Positions 28,501 through 40,320 are shown, counted from the stretch's first letter. The stretch: DNA of 64,000 bases from Eutrigla gurnardus (GCA_963514095.1 OY741281.1:13074882-13138881), one strand, 5' to 3'. The notes: generated by a model not told the origin, from the sequence alone. A program made the numbers and translations.

Positions 28501-29609
28501 AGCACAGCTGGAAGTTGAACTACAGCTTTGTAGATTATAACTTATTATGACTGAACTCGTCTTATGAGTTATGAGGGTGAAAACTAAATAATTCAATTAG
28601 ACCTGACTCAAAATTGACAATTAACATTAAAATATGAGTTAAAATATGAGTTTCTCAATTCTATCTGCAGGGCTGCAGACCTGATTGGAGAGTAATGATG
28701 TTGAATGGTGTACTTAAAAGTCAATATTTCCACATTTGTCATATTTAAAATTCACCAATGCAGGTTCCCCGTCCACAAACAAAACCTGCCGGGGTTTATT
28801 TCTCATCCATTCTGCTACGTTGATCTCTCATTCAGCACCACATTATTAAGCCTGCTCTCATTTCTCATGGATAACGTGGATATTTTTTTTCCAAAACAAA
28901 TTCCTGCGTTTAACACTCCCAAGTTAACATCATAAAACGGCAAGAGAATAATTACCCAGTGATCCCCAACACACAGCAGCTCCTAAATGTCATATTTTAA
29001 AGGCCCGGGGCGCTGCACTCAACATGTGTTCGCTGCGTCAGTTAGCCAGCGCTCAAACACAAACAAATAGATAAATTCATTTTGTCAGGTGGAGGGATTT
29101 TATCACTTACAGACTCCTCTGGCGGAGCGAAGAGTTAGATGGCTCCACTTCACAAAGCCAGAGTAAACACGAGATGAAGAGGGAGTAGTAAAACATGTAC
29201 AGATATAGTCATCCCGCCGTATTTAGTCTGTAAGATTCTTGTGATCACATTTATCAGAGTGAACTACAGGAGAAGAGCTCCTCTTCGTGACTGGAAAGAA
29301 GACGAAAAGTTACTCATCTCCTTCAGATGATCAGCTGTTTCTCTTTAAAGCTGAAACCTCAATCCTGACAGAGGAGTTGTGATTAAACGCAGGCGTTAAT
29401 ATTCTTAAGTAGGTACCATGAGAAAGAAAACAAATCACCATGTTGACATTATTCTGGAGGGATGCATCTCAAAATAAAATATATTCCATTAAAAAAGAAC
29501 ATCTGCAACCAGAATAAAATAAAGTGTGACAATAGATATTTTATTAAAAATAAGGATCATTATCTAACTCACTTATGTGTTAAACTTTGACCCGAGCTAC
29601 ACAAATTTT
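25513..29609. other. no gene recognised; intergenic
   Basis: Single-copy sequence without recognisable exons or repeats. Several minus-strand frames of 90-110 codons (26163-26991) lie in a GC-richer patch but match nothing I know. Confidence 0.65.
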
Positions 29610-29862
29610 CCTGTTATCCCCCATGGGACCTTATTGCGTAAAATATGTATCGTAATCAACGATGTAACACAGATATGGATGACATATATGCTTGTCAAAT
29701 TAAAAGATCATTTTGAAACACTTATAGTTCAACAGTTATTCTATTTCTGGCCGTGCAAAATAATTGCTTAAATTCATAATATTCTTTTTTTCCCACCATT
29801 CACTACCATACATACTTTTTCCAAAATAAGAGCCCATGCTGGTCAACCAGAGGGAGCGCCTC
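29610..29862. mobile_element. MITE family copy 3 (short, about 250 bp)
   Basis: Left end CCCCATGGGACCTTATTGCG; right end CATACTTTTTCCAAAATAAG, AGCCCATGCTGGTCAACCAG. The right end, read in reverse, aligns with the left ends of copies 1 and 2. The interior differs from copies 1 and 2, so this may be an internally deleted or separate subfamily member. Confidence 0.55.
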
Positions 29863-31087
29863 CCAATACAATAACAAACCTATTTGCCGGTGGAAGGGTT
29901 AGTATAGTGTGAGTGTTATATTTATCCAGGCATAAACATAACAGATAACTTGGTCTTAAAACTTGATTTATAATACCATAACACCATTTACATTTAGTTG
30001 TCTATTTTCTTCGTGCGTTGCATTAATACAATTCTAACCAAATTCTTTATTGTGTCGCTTTCCACACTATACCTGCTCAGAATGAGTACGCATAATAGAA
30101 TTGGGACACAGTTGAGTTGGAATATAACTTCCTGTATAGGATTAGATTAAAAACCTGGAACTGGAGCATCAACTTTAACGTACCAAGTCTGGAAGAATCT
30201 ACCTCAGCGACCACATGTTATTTCAGACCACTTCCTAAACTCTGATCGTGGTTTAGCCTCGCTCACACAAAGATGTTGTCAGAGAGACACAAGCTTCTCT
30301 GCTTTCAGCCCCATAATCCCCGGGATTTACACTCACAATGAACACACATCAGCTCGCCAGCTCGCATCGGGACCCGAGGCCACGCTGCCAGTAGCTCAAG
30401 GTGCATAGCTCTGATAGGCTGCTGCCAGGCCAAATGGCTTTGTGGCAGCCAATAGGATTCAGGTAGCATCAGGAGGTCGCCGCACCTCGGGGTGCTCTGC
30501 CTCCTGCTACAGATTCATGTTTATTACAGTCAGCATTAAAGCCCACTTCATGACAGCACTTTGTTATAACCCTTCAGTAGCTAGCGTAGCATAGAGTGCT
30601 AATGCTAGTTAATGATGTGACTGTAACCTGCTATTGTCAGGTCCACAGGTTTTTTTTACATTTTAGAAACTTGTATCACTTTCTAACCTCTGCTATGCTG
30701 TGATTGGCCAGTCTATGTTTGAGGGCGGAACCTAGACAAGGGTTACTTACTATTGGTGACTAGAAACTCAGTTTATGTTTTATGCTCAGTTTAATCTGAA
30801 AATAAAGTGATCAGTGTTAATAAAGGCAACCTCAGTCAAAGGACTCGTACCATACGTGATCCTTTTCATCTGGGAGTGGATGAGTGGTTGGAGACACCGT
30901 CTGGGGGGGCATTGTTCTGCCATCTGTCCTTCAGGGGCCCGCGGCCCCCAACTGACAGATAGAGGCCAATGAAAGCCCTTGGTCTGTACGAGGAGGAGGA
31001 CATGAGATACCACGTCATCCGTGGAGCACCTGAGAAAGTGGACCTGTACCTGACAGCTCAACGATGGCTCATCACCGGGGCCTAACG

Positions 31088-31088
<1 letters not shown>

Positions 31089-31124
<36 letters not shown>

Positions 31125-31127
31125 TGT
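31089..31127. repeat. (GT)n microsatellite
   Basis: About 16 GT units, slightly interrupted at the right end. Confidence 0.96.
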
Positions 31128-31342
31128 CTGAGTTGTTCTGTTTGCACTTTCCTGATGAACGTTGCTGGAAAACCTCTCTTAGAAACAAATCTTTTCTTCT
31201 TTTTTTGGGGGTTATTTACAGATGGTGACATCTAGCTTCAAGAAGCCTCGTCCGTCCTGTAAACATTCCCAACATTACTATTTTTCTTTTGGGGCAGATT
31301 TATATCTAAATGTTAACAACACACTGGGGTAAATGTTTAGAT

Positions 31343-31364
31343 GGGGGAGGGGGGGGGGGGGGGG
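31343..31364. repeat. poly-G tract
   Basis: Twenty-two bases, all G except for one A; it could form a quadruplex on the plus strand. Confidence 0.95.
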
Positions 31365-33136
31365 TGTACGAGGACATGTACTGGAGCTGTACTCTTATCC
31401 AATGGAAGGAAATGAATTGGCTAAATATTTAGAGCTTATTCCAGCGGATGTCTGTCCCCACAGAGGACGATCCGTCTCCGATTTATCAATTAAAAAAAAA
31501 AGGTTTTTTTTGTCTTCTGGGATGTCAAGCTATGTTTATTTTCCAGAACGTCTGTATTTGTTTATGGTTGGGAACAGCTAAACAGCCTTCAAGTGTCTGT
31601 GATATGATTTGGACCATGACTTCACACTGGAGCCGCTACGGCAGCTTCGGCCGGGCTCCAGGTTAGGAGAAGAACCGGTAAATCATATCGATGATTGATG
31701 AATTGCTGAATGATTTCAGTGCAGCATCACATGAAAATCAAACTCTGAAGGTGTGTGTATTCCAGCAGGGCAGCGTCGTGAAGGTGAGGACTTGGAGAGA
31801 AGAAAAGTGAGGAAAGCATATAGGCTTTAGAAGGGCCTGTTACGGCCCTGGGAGGTGTGCATCCATTACTGCTCTCAGGTGTTAACAGGTTCCATGTGTG
31901 TTTACACTTCATATATTGTTCCACACGCCGCCGCAGTGGGCACAAGGCCTTCCTGGACTATTACTGCATCTTTGTGAGGGGAGCAGGGGGCCGACGCAGG
32001 AACGCCACCTCGCAGGTTGAAATTGCGGCGTTGTTAACCCCGCTCGAGGAATGTCACCCACCTGAGGAGGGGAAACATTGGGCCTGGAGGCAGCAGAGGT
32101 GGCGCTGAAGCTGTAAAGGCGGATAAAAAAAAAATGTTTTAAAAAGTACAGTGAGATGTGAAGTAAAAGATCCTCTGGTAAACGGTGGTGGGGGGTCAGC
32201 TTGAAGTCGCTCCGAAACAAATTGGGGCTCTTTTGATGGACCACCTCATTAAATTTGCATGTGAATACGAACAGCTTGGCCGCCTAGTGTTGGGGCGATG
32301 CTAATGACCGTGCCGCCGCCGCCGGCTCCGGCTGTTGTCGAAGCCCGAGCTGTGACTGATGGATGTCGGTGGTTATGTGTGTGTGTGATGGTCCAGGTGG
32401 TGTGTGTGCGTGTAATTAATGCACAAAAAAAGTGTGCATCCTCACACATAGCACACATGACGTCACCTCATATAAAGATCAAAACAAACTGCTTTTTAAA
32501 AGCTGGTGTATTCCTAATCTCCTCGTGGCCACCTGACACCCACGGGTGAGGCAGCAAAGTGGAATCAGGCTAAAGAAAACAGCAGTCACATTAGGCAGGC
32601 CAGGCAGAGGACATTGTTATTATTACAAGGGTAATAGTCCTGGGGGAGGCCCTGAGCGTGGGCTGAGCCCCGCTAATGCAAGCTGCCGCTAAGTGGTTAG
32701 CTGCTAATAGTGTTTTCCTGTCCTCCTAATGGAAAGAAACAAGGGTCACCGCTCAGCACAGATACACACTCTTCACTGAAGTGGACCTCCGTTTTAAACT
32801 ACTTAACAGTATGTCTCACTCGCCGTTACCATGGCGACTGTGGAGAAACGTCGAGCGCAAACTCTTCAACCCCAAGCGTCCCCGATTTCGCTCTGTGCAA
32901 CGCTAACACAGCACGCACAATACGCCAACTCTTGTCGTCACGATGACCGTTTACGGAACGTAAACATTGGGATGGATTGAGACGGATGGTCTCGACAGAA
33001 ACCTGACACCCAAGTTCCAAACAGTCAGGCTCTTAGTGAGTCTACTTGTTCGCTGTTTGCGTACACGTTTTTAATTCAGCCAGAAAGAAACGATTTAATA
33101 CCATAATGGTTTAAGTACTTCATCCCAGTGGCCGGA

Positions 33137-33295
33137 ATGTGAGTGTGAATGGTTGTTTGTCTCTATATGTTAGCCCTGTGATAGACTGGCGACCTGTCCA
33201 GGGTGAACCCTGCCTTCGCCCAATGACAGCTGGGATCGGCTCCAGCCCCCCCGTGACCCTGAACACAGGATAAGCGGTAGACAATGGATGGATGG
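33137..33295 (+). mobile_element. 5'-truncated LINE (L2/Maui-like) 3' tail with 15-bp TSD
   Basis: Contains the familiar teleost LINE tail: GACTGGCGACCTGTCCAGGG, AGCTGGGATCGGCTCCAGCC, GATAAGCGGTAGACAATGGA, ending in an ATGG microsatellite. It is flanked by ATCCCAGTGGCCGGA at 33122-33136 and again at 33296-33310, a perfect 15-bp target duplication. Only about 159 bp of the element was inserted. The clade assignment is from memory; the duplication is seen directly. Confidence 0.85.
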
Positions 33296-33310
33296 ATCCC
33301 AGTGGCCGGA

Positions 33311-34437
33311 GGTGCACCACCCGTGGTAACATCGCTTCCCTGTTAGTTCAACAGTTCACTCAAATTACATTAAAAATGTCACCATCTACTCTGAATAATC
33401 CACTTTCTACCTATGAAAATGTTGCCAGTGCATTTTGTGGATTATCCAGAGTAACAGCAGCAGAGAGAACTCAAACCTGGACAACTAAAACCAAAACTAC
33501 CTACAGGTCCAGAGACCACTTTGAGATTTGGGCAACTCTAAAAACAAAGAATGATGGGTACATGATGGGCCTGGGGTTTGTGTTTTTCTGGTTGTCAAAA
33601 GATCCAAAGAAAAGGATAAAACTAACGATGCTTCATTCCATCTGACGTCTCTACTTCCTCTTCTGTACTGTTGCACTCAGCCCCAAATCTGTTGGCAAGA
33701 TCTAAGGATGTAACTCCTCTTAAAATGGGTCACACGTTTACAGCTGGGCACTGGAGTTTAGCAAGCGTCACTCAAACAGGAGCAAATAGTTCTCAGGGAC
33801 TATTTTCAGCTGTGGATCAATACTAGTATTTCTGACTAATATAAATAAATATAATATAAAATCTGTGTGTTCACATTAATGTGCAACAGTGAGGCTCTTT
33901 CATGTGTTTTATAGTTTTTGAACAACAATGGAGCACAGAGGGAGACATACAAGGCTTTAGATACACACAAAATGCTTTTTTGTCTTTTTAGTGGATATTT
34001 TTACTAGAAAACTACAGACTGCCAGCCATGTTTTAAAAATAAGTGCAAAATAATATTGAAATCCGTCCTCACTGACACCCTGCTGAACACAGGAGGGGCA
34101 GTGTTTTCTCTGACAGACTAGGGGAGGCGCTCTAGAGGGAGTATAAAACAAATAGCACCACGACTTCCAGGATAAATCCAGCCAGTGAGGGAGAGAGAGA
34201 GAGAGGAAGATGAGTTATTTGAAGCTCATCTTCGTGAGTGCAAACGTGACCTCTGGAGAGGGTTCAGGAACAACTGACACACACCCCCACACACCTATAT
34301 TCCTGATCTTAACGAGATTGAACACTTTGTGTGCCAAATAGCTTTGAGCATGTGTTGTCCATTTCCCTACATCATCATTCATTGTTAAATATAAAGTAAA
34401 AACACGAGAATCAATCGGCAAATAAATAAAAAAGTCA
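33311..34437. other. no gene recognised; intergenic, downstream of bambi
   Basis: AT-rich, with a short GA run (about 34191-34205). The open frame at 33292-33645 begins inside the LINE target duplication and has no family resemblance. Confidence 0.65.
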
Positions 34438-35105
34438 TTTTAATGGAAGTTTTGCTTTCACACTCACAATCAAGCTTATAGTCTGATCACAGAGAGAGAT
34501 GTTGGACATTCACCCAGAACGTTTTATCAGACTATATATATATATATATATATATATAAATCTTGAAATATGCTTGATTCATGAAATGTACACAGCAGGA
34601 GTGTGCACACATACAGTCAAACAGATTTTTTTCAACTCAAACAAAGTCCATTTTGTACCCTGGTGTCAGTGTAAAATTTGTGTTTTTTAAGCAACGACAA
34701 CTTTTATGTTTAGTTCAGTTTTTTTCGTTTTTTTTTTTTTTTACAAATGTGCAAATAAGACAGATTTGGAATCCTTCAGCGCTCAGTGTAAAAGTCCAGG
34801 ATCCTCAGGAGCAGTGACAGAGCTCTCACTCCACCTCAGTTCTGCCCTCTCAAGTTTTAAATACAGCTCCGCGTTGCTTTGCCTTTCATTTTCAAGTAAA
34901 GTGCTCCTCTAGCAAAAACCACACGGCATGGGATCAGTCTCGTATTTTTTCGCCACTGGTTGAAAAAGAACTGAAAACGCAAAAACCCAACAGTCCAATG
35001 GACGACAAGACAACGAATCATTGGAATGTCTTTTGAAGAACCAACAGTTGGGAGGCAGTCCTGGCTGTTTCTGGGAGTCGACAGTCACGTAGTTCCCGGC
35101 AGGAA
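34438..35105 (-). other. bambi: bambi 3' UTR with candidate poly(A) signal
   Basis: Noncoding stretch after the bambi stop codon. Read on the minus strand, an ATTAAA hexamer sits at 34438-34443, about 660 bases past the stop. I see no AATAAA on that strand between it and the stop codon. A run of T on the plus strand (about 34727-34742) becomes an A-rich stretch within the UTR. The end point is inferred from the hexamer only. Confidence 0.5.
34533..34558. repeat. (AT)n microsatellite
   Basis: About 13 AT units just downstream of the likely bambi poly(A) signal region. Confidence 0.95.
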
Positions 35106-35524
35106 TCATACAAACTCCAGCTTGCCGTGGCCGCTGTACATCCCCCAGTGCACCAGAGACAGGATCTTGTCATTGCCCAGGTCGGCCTGCCTCATCTTGT
35201 CGCAGGTCAGACAGCAGTTCTCGTGGCCCGTGACGGGCACCATGCACTCCAGGTCCAGCTTGGCCACGTGGCCCTTCTTGGTGTGGTGGCCGTGGAAGCT
35301 GTAGTGGAGCCGCGACAGCATCTGTTGCCGCTGGTCCTGCAGCCGCTTGTTCTCGCTGCGCAGCATTCGCAGCGCCAGCATGATGAGCAGCACCAGGATG
35401 AGGCCGCCGGCGATGGGCACGGCGATCACCGCCGCCCGGAACCAAACCTCCTTGGCCGAGGCCAGCTCCTGAACCCGGGTCACCAGGTTCCTGTTGTTGC
35501 TGTCCGGCTGGTACCGGCTGTGAT
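35106..35524 (-). CDS. bambi: bambi exon 3: transmembrane helix and tail
   Basis: 419 bases from acceptor GTGCAG to TGA at 35106-35108. It encodes the juxtamembrane stretch (NLVTRVQELASAKEVWFRAA), a hydrophobic helix (AVIAVPIAGGLILVLLIMLA), a basic stop-transfer segment (LRMLRSENKRLQDQRQQ), and the cytoplasmic tail ending HWGMYSGHGKLEFV. There is no kinase domain, which is diagnostic for this pseudoreceptor. The exon is GC-rich compared with its surroundings. Open frames on the opposite strand (35127-35570) are shadows of this exon. Confidence 0.97.
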
Positions 35525-36265
35525 CTGCACACAGAGAGATGAACGTTTGATTAACTGCATGCTCACGTAGCACAGTGTCTTATTTGAAATCAAATCTTTG
35601 AATATGTGTACACTGTTTGGAGCTTGTTGAGAAGCTTTGCTACAGTCATGGCAGAAAAAACAGACAGAGAAATAAGAGACCCAGCAGACGTGAGAGAGGA
35701 CATGAAATGAGTCCCTGCTGAGAGCAAGAAATTAATTTGAGCTAATAAACTATAGTGTGCTCTGGTCACAACACAAAGTTCCCTCGGGTCAGCTCCTCCT
35801 CTCCGTCTCTGCCCAACATGCAGACTTGTCAGATAATATTCATTCTAACATTCCAACTCAGTGGGAAAATTACACGGTGCACACATAATAAAAAAGAGAG
35901 AACATATCTGATCTCTTTCCAAGTGCTTAAGGTAAACTGGCTGCTCCCTGGCTTCCCAGGCACAGAGCTGGAGCCTATTAAAAGTCAAATTGAAGTTCTG
36001 CAAAGCTGGGAAGTAGAAAAAAATAAAGTAGGAGGGTGGGGCCTGTATGTCCATAAACAGCAAAGTGTTTGAAGAACCCTACAGCTCCAGGTATTGCTTC
36101 TGGACCAGGACAGAGGAAAATGTTGAATATTTTCTGAGGAGAAATCATAAAATTTCTCCCAGAGAGTCCGATCGTTATGAAACCGGTTAAAGAGAATTTC
36201 ATATTTCGGTTTAAAACAAACAGCCTGACCGCCAGTGATTCAGCGCTCCCGGGTTCCTTCTTTAC

Positions 36266-36547
36266 CTGTCGAGTCCCTGGTGTGCGCCAGGTCTTGCAGT
36301 CCTCTGTAGTTGCACATGTCGTCGTGGCAACAGTCCAGCGTGGAGGCCCCGCTGAGGACGTCGACGGCCCTGGAGCTGCTGCTGCAGACGTCCGCCGCGT
36401 TGACGATGGGGTCTAAACACCCGTGGGTGAGGGGAGAGTTTACATTGAGCGGGTCCAGGACCTTGGTGAAGCAGGCGTTCAGTTCCGACTTGCACATGTA
36501 GCCGGTGGCCACGCAGTGCGGCGCGTCGCAGTAACACCTTATTTCTC
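36266..36547 (-). CDS. bambi: bambi exon 2: cysteine-rich ectodomain
   Basis: 282 bases, acceptor TTCCAG just before 36547 and donor GTAAAG after 36266. It encodes residues 26-119, from EIRCYCDAPHCVATGYMCKS to the end of the three-finger TGF-beta-receptor-like ectodomain. Cysteines are at about residues 30, 32, 37, 44, 51, 69, 80, 98, 99 and 104. The block NSPLTHGCLD and the CCHDDMCNYRGL motif are strongly conserved. The stretch between C80 and C98 (serine-rich, SSSSRAVDVLSGAS) is the variable part in this family. Confidence 0.96.
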
Positions 36548-38402
36548 CTGGAAATAGAAACAAAGAGCAGGGTTAGATGTATTCATAACTATAAAACTAT
36601 ACATTATTCCTGCTAAATCTGTGAGTTTGGCTGCTGTTTTGACTTCAACGCGGCCTGAAGTGAAGCATAGCAGTTTGGTGTGTTTGTCAGGACCTTAAAG
36701 GGGCTTTGTAGGGGCTCAAAGGGTCCCCAATATCAAGATGTTAATATAATTCAGCCTGGCTTTATCCCTTTTCTTAGTACTATTATGTCAGTTTGTGTAT
36801 CCCACAACAAAATTGCTTTTTCTGGCATCTTTAAGACTTAATCCGATCAAATCCACTCTGTGTTTACTTTTATTTTGAAGGCGTGTGCTCGCAAAGTGTC
36901 CGCTCTGCCCTCTGCAGTAAACCGCCAGGTGACTTTTAAAAGACCTCATGGGAATATTCCCCTTTTGCATCAATTCAGCAAATATGCCTTCATTTAAGTG
37001 CATCTCATGCAAAATTGCCCCCTCTTTTTTCTGTCTGTATTATAAAACAGGAACCGTGTAGCTTATAATTAGTGGTTTGTTTGCCAAAGTCAATTTCTTT
37101 CAACCCAAATGGAAACTCGTAAAGAGGAGGAGGAGGAAGAGGAGGAGGTGGGTGTGGGGGGGGGGGGGGCCGGAGTCTTCTCTCCCCAGTTTGCACGCAA
37201 AGCTTTACTTGTGGTCATGACTGCCTGGGGGGGCAGGGTGCACTGAGGTCCCATCTAAAGAGCTTCCAGCAACCTTATCATTACGGCTGCCTGCCTTTAC
37301 ACGGGCCCACTCATTACTTCATCTGTGGATTCTTTCAAAAAAAAAAGTTTCAAAACAGAAATCTAGGCCAAGGATCTGCCCCGACAAAACAAAAACATGA
37401 ATTAAACTTCTATATATGAGCTCCCAGCGTCTCCTCCGGTGCCATAACACTGTGATAACACATTTTGTAGGATTTCTTTCGTCTTCATTGGGTTGTTGAC
37501 TACGTTGTGTTACAATGAGTCGAGGGGCAACGATTGGGAATAGCTCCATAAAGCAGTGAAACGAGGAACAAACAGTCCTGCCTTGTGTTTCCATCTGCTA
37601 TGATCAACAACAACAAAAAAGTGAGCAGCTTTTTTCAGGAACAGGTCCTGTCGGTCTCCGCCGGCGGAGCCTCTCTGAATGCAGGAGCACATTCATCAGA
37701 TCACTGTTTTCCCTGTGAATGATTGGAGCAGCAGGGCCCGGGCAGGTCATTTGGAGAATATTTCATTAGAAAGGAGAGGCCCCTTTGTGGGTTGAGGGGT
37801 GGGTTGGCTGAGGGAGGGAGGGGGGGGACAGGCCGGGGACTGAAGCCTTTTAGCCCTGCTCACTCTTCTATGAATGGCAGCTTCAAAACTTGAGTTAAAC
37901 ATGAGTTAATCATGCCAGAAAGGAGACCGTGTGATCCGTGTGATGCCCGTGCTGCCATTTCATAATAGATTCAGAGAGTTTGGACATGAAGTTGTATCCG
38001 GACTAAAGGTTGCAGGATTACAACGGGGGAAGCACTTTTTTTTAAAGAGATGACAATAATATTAAACGTTTACTCTGCAGTTATTTAATGCACTGACCTA
38101 ATATTATAATGTGTAATTAAGTGGAGACATAAAACAAACACTTGACCGGTAAAATAGCTAAATCGTGTTTGTTTTCAATGAACACAAGTGAAGTTTTCTC
38201 AGCTCTCCTCGGCAGTTTATCCCCGTTAATACGATTTTATGGGGCTAAATGCGACATTGTTGCGCTGGTTAAAAGGGAGATTTGGAGCAACACTGGTTAG
38301 CTTAAATACTGCGAGAGGAAAGTCAGACTTTAGTAAATTAAATATTGTTAGAGCCAGATTTGAAGCTAACAAACAAACCCTGTATATACTCAGTCTGTAT
38401 AC
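36548..38402 (-). other. bambi: bambi intron 1
   Basis: 1855-bp intron between signal-peptide and ectodomain exons. It contains a purine-rich GGA block running into a poly-G tract (about 37114-37169) and otherwise unremarkable AT-rich sequence. No additional exon was recognised. Confidence 0.85.
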
Positions 38403-38478
38403 CTTTAGTAAGAAGAACAGCCATGGCACAGAGTTCCAGTTGTAGCCAAATGGAAATGAAACTGGACTGGCGATCCAT
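38403..38478 (-). CDS. bambi: bambi exon 1: start codon and signal peptide
   Basis: Twenty-five codons plus one base. The peptide opens MDRQSSFISIWLQLEL and continues through a hydrophobic run ending LLTK, which is nearly identical to the signal peptide I recall for human BAMBI (MDRHSS...). The ATG reads from 38478 downward. The exon ends AAAG followed by the donor GTATAC (38397-38402). The exon is too short for a standard ORF scan and was found by looking upstream of exon 2 for the missing signal peptide. The split codon rejoins exon 2 as glycine 26, giving the conserved junction K-G-E-I-R-C. Confidence 0.96.
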
Positions 38479-39060
38479 TTACACCAAATTACTGCGCAAA
38501 AAGAAAAAAACAGAGTCCTCGTATATCCAGTAGCAGCGGCGCAGAGTCCGCTGGGCGACGAGCTGGACGACAAAAGGATTTACATGGAGCTACGGCCAAA
38601 AATGAGTCATTCCTGGACCGAAACACGACAGCTCACAATCCGGACTGGAACCAAACAAGTCACCCCGAAATGTTTCCTCTCCCGCATGGAGACAGAAAAG
38701 TTGTTAAAAGCGGTCCGACATTACTGGAGGACGCGAAAACACAGCGTCTTCTTCTTGAAGCCGAAAGAGGAAAAAAAGCGGAATATAGTCCCGTGGAAGA
38801 GAGTCAGTCGGGAGGCTGAGTTGTCACCGCCGGTCCTCCTGTGTCTCTGTATGCGGACGCTCACAATAAAGCATCACTTTTGTATTCCTGGACGGACGAA
38901 CGTTGGGAAAAGTCGGACAACTCCGCTGAAGCGACGACTGCACGCAGACTTCGGACACACAAGATTTAGCAGGAGAAATAGTTGTGGTCTGTCAGAGCTC
39001 CGCCCCCTCGAAGCTGATTGGTCGGATCACCGGGACAGAAGTTAGTCACACTACGTAGAA
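38479..39060 (-). promoter_or_regulatory. bambi: bambi 5' UTR and proximal promoter
   Basis: On the minus strand an ATTGG/CCAAT box (plus coordinates 39017-39021, context GACCAATCAGC) and a GC box GGGGGCGGAG (38998-39007) lie next to each other about 520 bases before the bambi start codon. The stretch between them and the ATG is relatively CpG-rich. A long open frame on the plus strand here (38584-39045) has no family resemblance and is taken as an antisense shadow. The transcription start is not visible in the sequence. BMP/Smad control is expected from the family but I did not find a decisive Smad cluster. Confidence 0.5.
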
Positions 39061-39240
39061 ACGCTGTATCCGGTACGTTTATTTAATTTCAAAATAAGAC
39101 AAAGAGCGTTTATTTATATTGCCTGGTCAGAGGTGATTAAAATAAGTTACGATTTAAAAAAAAAAAAAACTTTATTAACGGCAAAAATAAAAGATATATT
39201 ATAAATAGTAAACATAGCATATAGCATATAGAATAGCATC

Positions 39241-39260
39241 ATACAGTATATATACTGTAT
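39241..39260. repeat. 20-bp perfect palindrome
   Basis: ATACAGTATATATACTGTAT reads identically on both strands and lies about 200 bp beyond the bambi promoter boxes. Confidence 0.9.
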
Positions 39261-40002
39261 ACAGTATTGCAGACCTAGGCAGGACAGTTCCTAGAGTTTG
39301 ATTTGATGGTTGAAAATATTAGCTCACCATCTTCTCTAGCTGCTGAATCGTAGTCGAGTTGATTGATGGATGGATAGCTTGATATTAATAGTTGGAACTA
39401 GCTGATCAGGCTGCCACCCATACTCAAGGCAACACAAATATACTGCTTTTAAGTCCCTGCTGTATTTTCACTTCATATTTTCAGCGTGATCTAATTGTTC
39501 TGTCCATTCAAATATATTTTGGTTCGTTCATCCCCTTCATGCTTTTATTTTCTAAGCCATGCCATCCATATTCCGGTTTAATTCTGTCTGTCACTCTCTG
39601 GCTTGATGACTCAGGTCAAGCCAATCTCTTCATTCATCTCCCTTCATTTGCATAATACCATATTCCATATGCCACTATTAGATGCCATTGGTCGGGGCTG
39701 TAGTCACTCGGTCAGATCACAAACTGTCCCACGGACACAGTCACTAAATATCTAGATATTTAATATGTAGACATTTATGTGTAATTATAATGAGACTTCA
39801 ACCCTTATTTACCAGACATGGACGTTTTGAGCTTGTCAACACAAAACAAACACTCATTGTTCTTCCATGTATTAGAGACTTTGCATAGCAAGTGAAAACA
39901 TGTTAAACCAGCAGGATTATAGTTGGGAGAAGAGTTTCATTCTCCATATAGATAACTTAATGGCATTGTAAAATGAAGCTCTAGCCTGTGTTTGTAGTCT
40001 AG

Positions 40003-40320
40003 TCACCCCGGGGTCCATGAATAACACGTCCCATTTGAAGTAGTGTCAGTGGAGTCAGACGGGTCAGCAGCAGCTCGGCCTGCAGTGTCATCCTCCAGTT
40101 GACGCCGCGCTGAGTCGCTTCCCTTCGGCCGCCAGACTGCTGCCGCCGCCGGCGCTGCTGTTGCTGCAGGGAGGAGCGGCCGCCGTTTAGAGAAATTAGC
40201 AATCCAAAAGGGCACATGGCGCCACCGAGACGACACACGCACGCGCAAAGACACGATTACCCTTTCAAAATCGGCAATGCAAAACACACGTGCGCGCGCG
40301 ATTTGTATCAGCGACAACTG
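40003..40320. other. CpG-rich island upstream of bambi, function unknown
   Basis: About 300 bp with many CpG (CCGCCGCCGGCGCTGCTG, CACGTGCGCGCGCGAT) in otherwise AT-rich sequence, 1.0-1.3 kb beyond the bambi promoter boxes. Minus-strand frames are open (low-complexity Gln/Arg or Ala-rich) but match nothing I know. It may be a distal promoter or enhancer, an unannotated RNA promoter, or remnant sequence. Confidence 0.5.

Larger units (their letters stand above)
29863..33121. other. no gene recognised; intergenic
   Basis: Contains a GT array and a poly-G tract (about 31.1-31.4 kb) and short CpG-rich patches (32300-32340). No exon identified. Confidence 0.65.
35106..38478 (-). other. bambi: bambi gene, complete coding span (3 exons)
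   Basis: BMP and activin membrane-bound inhibitor, a single-pass plasma-membrane pseudoreceptor with a type I TGF-beta receptor-like ectodomain but no kinase, which dampens BMP, activin and TGF-beta signalling. Three minus-strand coding exons (38403-38478, 36266-36547, 35106-35524) join in phase to 258 codons, against about 260 in human. Introns are 1855 and 741 bp with GT-AG ends. The product has a signal peptide (residues 1 to about 26), ten ectodomain cysteines ending in the three-finger signature CCHDDMCN (98-105), one membrane helix (about 150-171) and a short, highly conserved cytoplasmic tail ending HGKLEFV. Teleosts have a and b copies; I cannot say which this is. The family is a known BMP feedback target. 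The neighbour wac lies upstream on the same strand. Identity is recognition from memory and very secure. Confidence 0.97.

Noticed and set aside
35127..35570. 147-codon plus-strand open frame opposite bambi exon 3
   Set aside because: It is the exact antisense shadow of a strongly conserved coding exon and has no family resemblance of its own.
38584..39045. 153-codon plus-strand open frame starting with ATG
   Set aside because: It overlaps the bambi 5' UTR and promoter in antisense, its residues match nothing I know, and its openness is explained by CpG-rich composition.
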